Origin: Pigoraptor vietnamica
Taxonomy: Eukaryota; Opisthokonta; Filasterea
DNA length: 27,500 nt
Direction: 5' to 3'
Assembly (NCBI GenBank): GCA_943704525.1
Contig: CALSCQ010002672.1
Location: forward strand, 1 to 27,500
The translations under genes were made by a program, and so were the position numbers. The notes below the pieces were generated by a model, which did no database searches, was not told the origin of the DNA, and saw only the letters and a program-made list of their open reading frames with translations. Positions 1-12,818 of the stretch are shown here, one piece after another; within the stretch, counting starts at the first letter, position 1, and every line of letters starts with the position of its first letter.

Positions 1-277
1 CGGGCCGCGCACCTGGCTCGCCCCGCGCGCAACAAGGCTGCGTGCGCACCCTGCGCCAGGAGGGCGGAAGGGAGGCGAAGCAGACGCGCATACATGGCGA
101 CAAAAGAGAGGGGAGTGAGAAGGTTTTTTTTTTTTTTTTTTTTGCTCGGTTCCCCCACAGTAACACAAAGTGTTACAGAAGATTGCACACAACCTGGACG
201 ATTGGTGCACTCAAGCTTGCATCTCCTAACGACTTGCGCCTCTCTTTTGTAGCACTGACGCAAAAGCGGGGGCAGAA
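1..277 (+). promoter_or_regulatory. Upstream / 5' UTR region of ALG2
   Basis: No gene can be assigned here. The first ~120 bases are GC-rich and partly open in frame, so the tail of an upstream gene is possible but not supported. A run of 20 T lies at 124-143, followed by a pyrimidine-rich acceptor-like CCCCCACAG ending at 160 and a second acceptor-like CTTTTGTAG ending at 252, so one or two 5' UTR introns are plausible. A perfect inverted repeat (GTAACAC, 3-nt loop, GTGTTAC) spans 160-176. Confidence 0.4.
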
Positions 278-2677
278 ATGGCGCGCGTGGCCTTCATTCA
301 CCCCGACCTGGGCATAGGCGAGTCCGTCTGTGTGCCTTGCGGAAGTGGGCTTGGGAAGCATGCAGTGCAACCCCCCTTTTTATGGCACGTGCCTGACCCC
401 CTTATTCCCTCCTTCGCACACAGGCGGTGCCGAGCGCCTTGTGGTCGACGCGGCCCTTGCCCTGCAACAGCGCGGCCACTCTGTGCGCATCTACACCTCG
501 CACCACGACCCCGCACACTGCTTTGCAGAGACGCGCGATGGCACCATTGACGTCCGCGTGCACGGCGACTGGCTGCCCCGACACGTCTTTGGACGCATGT
601 TTGCGCTCTGTGCGTACGTGCGGATGATGTACCTCGCGGTTGCACTGTTGTTGGCGGAAGGACGCGCCGCGGACGTTGTGTTTTGCGACCAAATCGCGGC
701 GTGCATTCCCATCCTGCGCCTGGGGCGTGCAAAGGTGCGCAGGCTTGCAGAGTGCGTGCATGTGCAGTCGCCGGCTGTGCGTGGCTGAGAGAGAATGCAC
801 TGGTTGCCAGCATGTGCCGAAGTGATGTGGATGCTGTTTGGGCACTCTGTGTGGGAGTCGTGTATGGCACGTGCGCGCGCATGTGTGTGTGCGCCAACGC
901 CGTCGACAGAGCCTCTTCTGCCTTGCCTGCGCTCCCACTCGCAGTCTCCCTTCTCCCTAACCCCCACCCCAACCCCATCCCAGGTACTCTTCTACTGCCA
1001 CTTCCCCGACCAGCTGCTCACCCAGCGAAAGTCCCTCGCGAAGCGCCTCTACCGCGCCCCCATCGACTGGCTCGAGGAGCGCACCACAGGTACATGCACG
1101 TCACGTGCCACTGCAGCGCACGCCGCGGCGTGTGTTTTTTTGATTATATCATGATGTGTGCGCCGTGTGGTTTATCTGCGCCCACGCCTGTGCAACAGCG
1201 CGCGGCAGGTGTTCTCTTTAGTGTGTACGATCATTGCACTCCGTTGAGTGTGTATGCGTGCGGCGAGAGGAAGTCTGCATTGCTCGACCCTTTGTGCCCT
1301 CTAACGAGATGCAAGCCACGGTGCGCCCGTGTGTAATTAATGTTCCACACTCGGCCGCTGTCTCCCAGGAATTGCCCACCGCGTGTTCGTCAACAGCCGC
1401 TTCACCGCGGCAACCTATGCGGCGACATTCACCTCACTGAAGGACGCGCCCTCCGTGCTCTACCCGAGCATCAACTTCTCGGCGTTTGACGCGCCCCCGC
1501 AGTCCGTCGACGACATTGTCAAAACAAAGTGGGTGTATGCAAAATCGCACTCCTAGCTCCGCACGCGCTCGTATTGTGTGTTGTGTATGGCCGTTCATCT
1601 TGGTTGGATAGAGTGTGCATGAGGAGAGCCTCATCCCTCCGCGCGCGCTCGTATCTGTGTGTTGTGTACGGCCGTTCGCCTGGGTGGGCACAGCGTGTGC
1701 ATACGTGTGTGTATGACTGTTCGTCTAATTGTTGTGCAGTGTGTGCATAAAGAGAGCCTCATCCCTCCGCGCGCAGGGCGTCGGTTGTGTTTCTGTCGAT
1801 CAACCGCTACGAGCGAAAGAAGAACATTGGCCTCGCCATCGAGGCATTCGCGCAACTGAGGGGGCGTGTTGCACCGGCGCAGCGCAGGGACTTGCACCTC
1901 GTCGTGGCAGGTATGGACCGTGGCGCTGCATCGACGTGCTTGCCGCTGCACTGTCCAAATCGCACAATAGCCGGAGCACGCATGAGACGCGGAAGCGGTT
2001 GTCGCAAGCGGTAACGCCAACCACACACCCTGTTACGCAGGCGGCTACGACGACCGGGTTGCCGAGAACCGCGAGCACCACGCGGAGCTGGTCGCGCTGG
2101 CCGCGAAGCTCGGCGTCTCCGATCACGTGACGTTCGTGCGGTCGTTTTCGGACGTGCAAAAGCGGGGCCTGCTTGCGCGCGCGGCGTGCCTCGTGTACAC
2201 CCCGGATCGCGAGCACTTTGGCATCGGCCCACTCGAGGTGCGCCTGCCATGCATGAAGCCCCTTGCTCTGCATTTCCTTCGTGTTTCCCCTTGTTGTTGT
2301 GTTGGCTCTGCACGCACACTCACGCCGCTCGCTGTGTTTTGCAGGCCATGTACTGCGAGCGCCCCGTCATTGCGGTGAACAGCGGCGGTCCCCTCGAGAC
2401 GGTCGCGGACGGCGTAACGGGCTTTCTTCGCGCGCCGACGCCCGAGGCCTTTGCGGACGCCATGGAAATCGTGGCACGTGACCGCCGGGCGGCCGCGCGG
2501 ATGGGGCAGGCGGGGCACGCGCGCGTCGTGTCGCTGTTCTCGTTCAACGCGTTTGGTGCGCAATTGGACGCTGCGGTGCGCGCGTGCGCGGGAAATTCGG
2601 CTGCCCCTGTGGCGGGCTCTGGGAAGCGAGGTCGTGCGGGCCCAAAGGAACGCAAGTCGCGGAATGCGCGGCGATAA
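278..2677 (+). CDS. ALG2: ALG2 alpha-1,3/1,6-mannosyltransferase
   Basis: Exons: 278-317, 424-734, 984-1089, 1369-1528, 1777-1910, 2041-2237, 2345-2677; all joins keep frame and give 426 aa, close to the usual ~415-500. ALG2 adds the second and third mannoses to the dolichol-linked N-glycan precursor on the cytosolic face of the ER. The protein is a GT4/GT-B enzyme: the N-terminus has the glycine loop GIGGAERLVVDAA (about residues 12-24), the middle has FYCHFPDQLL and the conserved SINRYERKKN, and the C-terminal half has the EX7E motif (E308 and E316 in EHFGIGPLE) followed by AVNSGGPLETV. The tail is basic. The start is the first ATG of the frame and matches the family N-terminus exactly. Intron 1 (318-423) begins GCGAGT, a GC-AG intron; no GT donor nearby preserves GIGGAER. 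The other five introns are GT-AG. Known of the family: function; seen: motifs and joins. Confidence 0.95.
1564..1776 (+). repeat. Imperfect tandem duplication in ALG2 intron 4
   Basis: CGCGCTCGTAT plus a TGTGTGTTGTGTA(T/C)GGCCGTTC block occurs at 1564 and again at 1644 (80-bp offset), differing by one indel and one substitution. A 23-base segment is identical at 1624-1646 and 1752-1774; the second copy runs into the functional acceptor ending at 1776, while the first copy continues GCTC and lacks an AG there. Confidence 0.85.
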
Positions 2678-2779
2678 AGGGGATGACTGTTGCACGACAG
2701 TACAGGCCGTTACTATAGGCCGTTACGCAGTCAGCAAAGGAGGTCACTTGAAACAACCGGAAGTCCGAATCTCAATACA

Positions 2780-2785
2780 TTTATT
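2780..2785 (-). terminator. Candidate poly(A) signal for the GalT-like gene
   Basis: AATAAA on the minus strand, about 150 bases downstream of the stop codon at 2933. It lies in the 255-base convergent space between the ALG2 and GalT-like stop codons. The hexamer is the canonical eukaryotic signal; its use here is inferred. Confidence 0.45.
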
Positions 2786-2932
2786 CTGCCGTAGAGTCAC
2801 GCGCTGCGAAGACACCGATTGGCGCGCATTCGCTCTCTCCGGACAATCGGCTGCCGACCGCGCGGGTTCAACCCACAGCGGCGGCGCCAGGCACGGCCAG
2901 CATGCCACTAAAGCCCGTTCCCACTCTGCTCC

Positions 2933-5140
<2,208 letters not shown>

Positions 5141-5644
5141 GGGCGCGTGTGCGGCACGTGGGCTGCCGCGGCACAATACGAAGGGACAGCAAACGACAGA
5201 CAAGCGCACGGAAGCACAGCTGCAGAGACCCCGAGACGCCCGTTGAACGAAGGACACAGCTGCCGGAGCCCTTCGCAATGCCCCTCTAATGGCACACAAA
5301 GCCCAAAGAAGGGGGGAGAAATTTGAAAGCGCGACGACAACCGCAGCAGGCAAAGAGACTGGGCACGTGACATCACGTGATCATTCGCGCGCAAATGGAA
5401 GCAGTTTTTGCGAAGGAATCGCATCCACGACACTCAAAAGGCCTTTTTACGCTCGTCGCACGCCACACGCACACGCGCGGGGCATCGTTATTTCGGAGAT
5501 AGTGCAGACTGTCGTGATCCTTTTCTCTCGCGTGCGGACTGTGGCAGCGCACGTGTCGTTATCGCCAATGTAACGCCGCTGCTTTGCGTGACCTGGCGAT
5601 GCGGTGATCCCCGCGGGGCTTCGCGCCCCAACCTCGCGTTACCC
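5141..5644. promoter_or_regulatory. Divergent promoter region, GalT-like / GATA-SET
   Basis: Non-coding 504 bases between two start codons on opposite strands. CACGTG occurs at 5364-5369 and 5374-5379, exactly 10 bases apart, in the context GGGCACGTGACATCACGTGA. A GTAACGC element lies near 5571. No TATA box was recognised. Both transcripts must start here, so a shared bidirectional promoter is likely. Confidence 0.5.
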
Positions 5645-8158
5645 ATGGCAAGCGGCGACGTGCTCGTGGCGCCGCGTGTCGCGCCCGCCACTGACGTTGA
5701 CATGCGCGGCGACGACCCTGCCGCTTCTCCTCGAAAACCGTCCGGTCGCCCCATGCGCGCGCGTCGCTCCAACAGCCGTTACGCCTCCGAAGACGCGCAG
5801 TTGGCACCTGCCGCAAGTGTCCCGACCGTCGAAGGTGCGATTCCTGTCGTCGCACACGTGGGCGCGTCGCTGGTGGCGGAGACGGCGGCCACTGTGGAGG
5901 AGCCACTCGAGCAGGCCGAGCCCTCGCCGCGACGCACGCCGCAGCGACCGACGCCGCGAACGACGCCACGGACCAAGTCGCGCGCGTCTCCGTCGGCCGC
6001 AGCGCAAGACACACCGACAGCGTCGCAGGCACCGGAACCCTCGGAGCCGCTGCACGTGACACAGCCACAAGCGCCGGTGGTCGCTGTGGCCGAGGGGGTG
6101 TCTTCTGCAAGCGACGAAGTGCAAAAATATGCGAGGCTGACGGCGGGGGGCGTGTGGTGGTGCCGTTACTGCGGATCGTGTGAGACGTCTCAGTGGCGAC
6201 GTGGGCCCTGGGGCGCGAACACACTCTGCAAGTGGGTGATGCGCGGCGTCTGTTACGCGTCCATGTGTGCTGCACGTGTGGTTGTTTGTGTGCGCGCGTG
6301 CGTGTGAAGTGTGTGTTCGTGCGCGCGCGTGTATCTCTGCGAAAGGGCCTGACACGTGCGGTTCTCGGCGCAGCAAGTGCGGGTGCCGCTACTTGGGCCT
6401 TGGGTGCGCGCCTGGCACTGGGAAAAATGTCAAGCTCAACCTCGCGGCGTACGAGACCGAAGCACTCGCCGACCGCGCCCTGCCGTTGATGATCGAGTTC
6501 CCCGATCGCTTCAGTGGGTCCCTGTTGGCTGCGTGCGTGCGCGTGTGTGCGTGTGCGGGCGTGTGCGTGTGTCTGTACCTGTTTATGTATACGCGGCGCG
6601 AGTGTGTGTGTTTTGTGAGCGTGAGCGTGTTGATTCTCAGTGCTCTCTGCATTTTCTTTTTTTTTCCCTAAGAGGACTGATTTTTCCCGCCACTCTGCAG
6701 CCTACCGCCCCAAAGAAACAGCGCCGGGCGCTCGTCCTGCGCGACTGCCCAAGGAACCGAAGCGGCTGAAGAAGGGCGCAAGCAAGGTGTGCTGCTGTGC
6801 GTGTGTGCGTGCGGCGACGGGTGCGGCGCGTATGTTTTCGCACCGTTGTCTCCATCCTGCTTATGTTCGCATGCATGCATCTTCTCGCCGCCCGCACGTG
6901 GCTGACCCCTCTCCGCGGCAGACTGGGCTGTCTGTTGCGAAGAAGGCGCCGCGCCCCGTAAGGACACCCCCAAAAGCACCGGCCCCAAAGAAGAAGGAGG
7001 CCCCAAAGCCGCAGAGTCAGCCGAAGGAAAAGGCCTCGCCGAAGCGCAAAAAGGTGCGTCGCCACGCCCTCTCGTCGTCTGGCAGCCATTCCCGCGCTGG
7101 GCTCTGCACTGGATTTTGTTCATGTCTCCCCAAACAATGGCCCGCCACCGCGGCTGATCGGCGTTTCCCGTGTGCAGGCGCCGCCGCGACCCCCGCCGCC
7201 CCCTCCCTTTGTGATACCGGAGACGGCGAGTGGCTGCGCGCGCAGCGAGGGGCTCATTCGTTACAACGCCTGGCAGAAGAAGTCGTTTGTATTTCCCGCG
7301 CGATTTCCGCGGACAGTCGACCCCCCGCCCGAGTCTGAAATTCGCGAGGCGCAGGAGGCATCGACTCGCGTGGGTGGCGCCTTTGCAGCTGTGGGCGACT
7401 TGTGTGGCACGCGCTGTTCTCATGAGACCGCCCGTCCCTCCAATTTGAGCTGGCCTTGTGCGTGTCAATGTGAGTGGGCGAAGGCTGTTTCTCACGTGAT
7501 CTCTTCTGTTTGCCTCGTGCGCAGGGCGGCATTATCGGCGACATGAGCCGGTGGAAGCGCATGCTGGAGCGCCGTCACACCCTCGTCATTGACAAGTCGC
7601 GCATCCACGGGTGGGGCCTCTTCACGACCGTCGCCCTCGAAAAGGACGACATTGTGCTCGAGTACACGGGCCAGATAGTGCGCCAGTCGGTGAGTGTGTG
7701 TGAGAGGAGAGCCACCGTGCTTGATGTGAAAGAAAGAAAGGGCCACTGCACCTGACGTGGAATTTGTGGAGGGTGTGTTTGTGAAGGAGGAAGCAATGTC
7801 TGCTTCGAGTGTGGTGCTGAGAAGCTGGTGTGCGCAGGTCGCCGACAAGCGCGAGGCAGAGTACGAGCGGCAGATGGGCATGGGCACGCACTATTTGTGG
7901 CGCATCGACGACGACCGCATTGTGGACGCAACCATTATGGGCAACGAGGCGCGGCTCATCAACCACAGCTGCGACCCGAACTGCTTTGCGCGCGTCGTGT
8001 CGATCGAGGGAAAGAAGAAGGTGGCCATTTGCGCGCTGCGGCCCATCAGACCGGGCGAGGAGCTCTGCTACGACTACAAGTTCGACATTGAGGGCGACGA
8101 TGCGAAGATACCGTGCGGGTGTGGCACGGCCAAGTGCCGCGGCGCACTCAACAGCTGA
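5645..8158 (+). CDS. GATA zinc finger + SET domain histone methyltransferase (KMT2/SET1-like)
   Basis: Exons: 5645-6231, 6374-6513, 6701-6786, 6922-7053, 7178-7369, 7525-7689, 7838-8158; 540 aa. Residues 1-165 are low-complexity, Ala/Pro/Ser/Arg-rich with an AT-hook-like SGRPMRARR. A GATA finger of the form C-X2-C-X18-C-X2-C follows: C173, C176, C195, C198, with QWRRGPWGANTLCNKCG; intron 1 splits the Asn codon between LC and KC. A Lys/Pro-rich linker (about 240-315) is probably nuclear. The C-terminal SET domain (about 395-525) has SRIHGWGLF, NHSCDPNC (from N476) and the YDY tyrosine motif (512-514), and a post-SET CxC...C (527, 529, 534). The SET sequence (VADKRE, INHSCDPNC, YDYKF, CGCGTAKCRG) is closest to SET1/MLL H3K4 methyltransferases. 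No RRM or PHD finger is seen. The upstream frame is open to about 5408, but 5645 is the most plausible ATG. Direct DNA targeting of methylation is inferred. Confidence 0.9.
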
Positions 8159-8695
8159 GCGGAGTCTTTGGTGAGCAAAAAAAAACGAAGTGAAAGCCTT
8201 CGAAAGAAGGCGATGTTCCTACCGAGGTGAAGACATTGACATGTCCGGACTGCAGCAGAGCTGTCAATAGATTGGAATTCCCGTCGTTTTTTTTGCCATG
8301 AATAGCGCGATCGTCAAATTAATATGCGCGGTCGACCCCCTTTGTGCGGACTTGATTGACACACCCTGACCACAGTGGCACACGTGCGCATTCTCGCTAT
8401 AGACACGGCATGCACACACACTCACACTCACCCACGACGCACGGCATCACTTCGAAAAAGAAAAGCCCCCGCACTCTCATCAACCCACTCGCTGTCGTGA
8501 GGGCCAGCTGTGTGTGTGGCGCCTTGCAGTCCACCGGCGCCCAATCGGACAGTGGCGTCCTACGTGCACGCGCTCGCCCGCCGCGCGCCCGCCGCGCACA
8601 CGCAGAGTCCGCAGCACGGTCTGCGGAGCGTGCCGAGTCCCTTACCCCCCGACGCGCACTGGGGCGTTCACGTGCACCCGCCCCCCGAGCCCATC
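8159..8695 (+). other. Intergenic: GATA-SET 3' flank and SPCA promoter
   Basis: No coding region recognised. An A-run lies near 8178. CACGTG occurs near 8381 and 8669. A GT-rich stretch near 8508-8530 ends CTTGCAG, which resembles an intron acceptor, so a 5' UTR intron is possible. The reading frame stays open upstream of 8696 but has no ATG there. Confidence 0.4.
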
Positions 8696-11600
8696 ATGGC
8701 GTCACCCCAAAGCGCATCCTACGCGGCCGCGACGAGCGCCGTCGTGGACGTTCTTCACCAGCAGCGCGTGGACCCCGAGCGCGGCCTGTCGCACGTGGAG
8801 GCGGGCGTGCGTCGCCTGAAGCACGGCGAGAACGACTTTGACGTGTCGGATAAGGAGCCCATATGGAAGAAGTTTATCGAGCAGTTCAAGGACCCGCTGA
8901 TTGGGCTGCTGCTTGTGTCGGCGGTCATTTCGGTCGTCATGGGGCAGCTCGACGACGCCCTCAGCATCACCATGGTGCGTGCCCCTCTGCGCCCCTCTGC
9001 GCCCCTCTGCGTCAGCGGCCTTTGACTTGCGCGGTTGAGTGCTCGTGTGTCTCGGTTACGTTTGTTTAAATTTGAGTTTGGATCTCACTTCTCGTGTCGT
9101 CGTTAAGAAGTGCGCAATCTCACTCCCCTTTCCTTTCCCCTCCCTTCTGCGTCGCAGGCGGTCGTCATTGTCGTGTCTGTCGGGTTTGTGCAGGAATACC
9201 GCAGCGAAAAGTCGCTCGAGGCGCTCAGCAAGCTCGTCCCCCACCGCTGCCACTGCCTCCGCGAGGGCCAGCTCATCGATATGCTCGCCACCGACCTCGT
9301 GCCCGGCGACGTCGTGCAGATTTCGATCGGCGACCGCGTCCCCGCCGACATCCGCCTCTTTGAGGTTTGTGGTTTGTCGCGCCTTGAAACACTCGCGTAA
9401 TATGGACGTGTAACGCCGCCTTCCTACTGTCGCGTCTCTTTGTAACGATCGCGTGTACGCGTGCACCCGCGCCCACCTAACGCCGCTTTCGCGCGTGTCT
9501 GCAGGCTGTGGATCTTGAGATTGACGAGTCGATGCTGACGGGCGAGACGATGCCCTCGCTGAAGCACACGCGCGTGATCATCGACCCCGACGGCGAGCGC
9601 CACCCGCTGGCGGAGCGCAAGAACGTGGCGTTTATGGGCACGCTCGTGCGCAACGGGCGCGGCAAGGGCATTGTGATTGGGACGGGCGAGACGTCGGAGT
9701 TTGGCGTCGTCTTCCACCTCATGCGGGAGGTCGAGGAGCGCAAGACGCCGCTGCAGACGCGCATGGACGAACTCGGAAAGAAGCTCTCGATCTTCTCGTT
9801 TGGTGCGTGCGCAGTTGCGGTTGCGATCACACACGCGCCCCTCCACGCGCCCCTCTCTCGCATGCCCACTGGGAGAAGACCCTTGCTCTGTGCCAGTGGA
9901 CTTGTATGCCACGATTTCTTTGTGGCTTCCCTCACTTCCAATCGCCCGTGGTGCTTGCTGACCACGTGCTGCCTCCCCCTCGACCCCCTCTCCCTCTCGG
10001 CATGTCCCATTTGCGCACTCCCGAACATCCCCGTCCGCAGCCAGTGCCTCTGTGATGCGTGCTGATCACGTGCCTCCCTCCCACCCCAGGCATTATCGGC
10101 TTCATCGTCCTCATCGGCCTCTTCCAGAAGCGCCCTCTGCTCGACATGTTCACCATTGGTGTCTCGCTCGCCGTCGCCGCCATCCCCGAGGGCCTCCCGA
10201 TCGTCGTCACCGTGACGCTCGCGCTCGGCGTCATGCGGATGGCCAAGCGAAACGCAATCGTCAAGAAGCTCCCCGGCGTCGAGGCGCTCGGGTCCGCCAG
10301 CGTCGTCTGTGTAGACAAGACGGGTACGCTCACGCAGAACGAGATGACCGTCACGCAGATCTTTGCCCCGCGCGAGGCAGACGTGTGCGACGTTACGGGC
10401 GTCGGCTATGGTTCCTCGGGCGCGGTGCTTCTGCGCGGGCAGCCCGTGGACGTTGCGTCGCACCCGCACGTGGCCAAGGTGTTGCAGGTGGGGTCGCTGT
10501 GCTCGAACGCGCAGCTCCGCGACGGTGAGCTTCTCGGGCAGCCGACGGAGGGCGCCATTCTCTCGGCGGCGTTCAAGATGGGCCTGGGCGACCAGCGGCG
10601 GCTGTACGAGCGCACGTTTGAGCTGCCGTTCAACTCGGACCAGAAGTGGATGGCCGTCCGCTGCCGCGCGCGCGAGGGCCCGGCCGACGAGCTCTTCTAT
10701 GTTAAGGGGTGGGTACGCTGTCGGATGCATGCTCCTTCATCAGTACATCCCCCCCCCAATCTTGTTTCGCATTTCTTGCTGCGACTCGACGTGTCGTGAC
10801 GCGCATGTCCCCACGCGCAGGTCGGTCGAGGCGATTGTGGAGCGTTGCACGATGTTGCACGTAGGTCCCGACAACGTCCCGCTCAACCCGAAGGACCGCA
10901 AGCGCTTCATCGACGCGGCGGCCAAGATGGCGCAGCGCGGGCTCCGCGTGGTGTCGATGGCGTACGGTCCCGAGCTCGACTCGCTCGCGTTTGTGGGCCT
11001 TGTGGGGATCGTCGACCCCCCGCGCGAGGGCGTGGTGGACGCCATCCGGCTGCTTCACCAGGGCGGCGTGCACGTGGCGATGGTGACGGGCGACTCGCAG
11101 GACACGGCGATTGCGATTGCGGAGCACCTCGGCATGTTCGACCGCGGCGTTGACACGTCGTTGTCGGGCGCGCAGATTGATGCGATGGACGACATTGAGC
11201 TCGGGTCGGTCATCCGGCGCGTGACGGTGTTCTACCGCACGAGTCCGAAGCACAAGATGGCAATCGTGCGCGCGTTCCAGAACGCCGGAAAGGTGTGCTT
11301 GTGTGTGCTTGTGTGTGATGTGCATGTGTGCGTGCATATGCTTGTGTGTGTGTGTGTGATGGGTGCAGTGCGTGTGTGCGAGGCTGCGCTCGCACGTGTC
11401 GGCGCAGCATTCTCTTTGACCGTCACCCTGCACGCTGCCGCAGGTGGTTGCCATGACGGGCGACGGCGTGAACGACGCCCCCGCGCTGCGCCTGGCGGAC
11501 ATTGGCGTGGCGATGGGCAAGGGCGGCTCGGACGTGTGCAAGGAGGCCGCCGACATGATCCTCGTGGACGACAACTTTTCGACGATCCTCTGCGCGATCG

Positions 11601-12485
11601 AGGAGGGCAAGTCGATCTACTACAACATCAAGAATTTCCTGCGCTTCCAGCTGAGCACGTCGATTGCCGCGCTCTCGCTCATCACTATCTCGACGTTCCT
11701 CGGGTACCCCAACCCCCTCAACGCCATGCAGATCCTCTGGATCAACATCATCATGGACGGACCCCCCGCGCAGAGGTGCGTGCGTGCGTGCGTGCGTGCT
11801 TGCATGGCTACGTGCGTGCGTGCGTGCGTGCGTCGATGCATGCATGCATGGGCGTTCGTTTAGCACTTGCGGCGCTCGTCGTGCGCTGTGTGTGTATAGT
11901 CGCACTACAGTGCGTTCATCTTTTCGCGCTCGGTGTGACACTGTGCTTACACGCGCTGTCTTTCCCGACAGCCTCGGCGTCGAGCCCGTGGACCATGACG
12001 TCATGCGGAAGCCGCCCCGCAACCCGAACGACCCGATCATCACGCACTCGCTGATTGTGCGCGTGCTCGTGTCTGCGTGCATCATTGTGTGCGGCACGCT
12101 CTTCGTCTTTGTCCACGAGATGCGCGAGGACAACATCGTCGACGAGCGCGACAACACGATGGCCTTCACGACGTTCGTCTTTTTTGACATGTTCAACGCC
12201 CTCGCGTCGCGCTCCGAGGAAAAGTCGGTGTTCACCGTGGGCCTCACCTCGAACCCGATGTTCCTCTACGCCGTGGGCGGGTCGGTGCTTGGCCAGCTGG
12301 CGGTGATCTACTTTCCCCCGCTGCAGCGAGTGTTCCAGACGACGTCCATCTCGCTCGAGGACCTCGGCCTCATCACGCTCATCGCGTCGTCCGTGTTTGT
12401 TGTCGACGAACTGCGCAAGGCGATTGTCGTCAAGCGGGAGCCGCAGGGCGCCAAGGCATTCCCCACGTCCGTCGAGGTCATTTGA
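8696..12485 (+). CDS. PMR1: Golgi Ca2+/Mn2+-transporting P-type ATPase (SPCA/PMR1)
   Basis: Exons: 8696-8974, 9158-9364, 9505-9802, 10090-10708, 10821-11292, 11444-11775, 11972-12485; 906 aa, typical for SPCA. All six introns are GT-AG. It is a P2A ATPase: TGE actuator motif at 174-176, PEGLP in M4 (294-298, with the ion-binding Glu295), phosphorylated Asp337 in DKTGT, hinge TGDGVNDAP (630-638), and M6 with N726 and D730. Q735 in [13 protein letters not shown] corresponds to the Gln of yeast Pmr1 (Q783) linked to Mn2+ selectivity; the SLGVEP segment is SPCA rather than SERCA-like. The pump loads the Golgi with Ca2+ and Mn2+, the latter needed by glycosyltransferases. Compared with animal SPCA it lacks an N-terminal EF-hand extension. 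The ATG chosen is the first in frame. It is followed by 333 bases and then the convergent YVH1-like gene. Confidence 0.97.
8981..9010 (+). repeat. Three perfect copies of a 10-bp unit in SPCA intron 1
   Basis: GCCCCTCTGC is repeated three times head to tail just inside the first intron, starting six bases after the donor at 8975. Confidence 0.95.
11776..11850 (+). repeat. GTGC/ATGC tetranucleotide repeat in SPCA intron 6
   Basis: The intron starts with a (GTGC)n run, is interrupted near 11800-11811, resumes as (GTGC)n, and ends in three ATGC-type units. Confidence 0.9.
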
Positions 12486-12818
12486 GCGTGCTGGACGAGA
12501 ATGGGACGGATGGTTCTGCGTGCGTTGTGGGCGCGGCGGAATCCAATGCACCGTTGATGTGTGTGTGATTGTTTTTCTTTCTTTCACGTTTTTTACGTGT
12601 GTGTGCGACTGCGTGCGCGCTGCGTGCGGCGACGAGTGTTGTTGGAGTGAGTGTTGTCGTAGGCACGTGCGGTGCCCACTGCGACAGCGAATACACACTC
12701 TCACGACACTTTCAGCGTCGCGGATGAAGTGAGTAGCCCCAGTACTGTCGCACACGCATATGTGGGACGGGCACATGTGCCGAGGAGAGAGCGGGACAGC
12801 AAGGTCGAAGGTGGTCTG
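12486..12818. other. Convergent intergenic region, SPCA / YVH1-like
   Basis: Holds the two 3' UTRs. It is GT-rich in places (12555-12660) with no recognised gene or clear AATAAA on either strand. Confidence 0.4.

Noticed and set aside
2866-2878. GGGTTCAACCC, resembling a tRNA B box
   Set aside because: No A box or cloverleaf could be found at the right distance upstream.
8510-8695. N-terminal extension of the SPCA pump
   Set aside because: The frame is open but begins with GTG, has no ATG before 8696, and is Pro/Ala/His-rich without similarity to the family.
9477-10730. Long minus-strand open frame over the SPCA gene
   Set aside because: Antisense shadow of conserved exons 3-4; it also runs through introns without any conserved motif.
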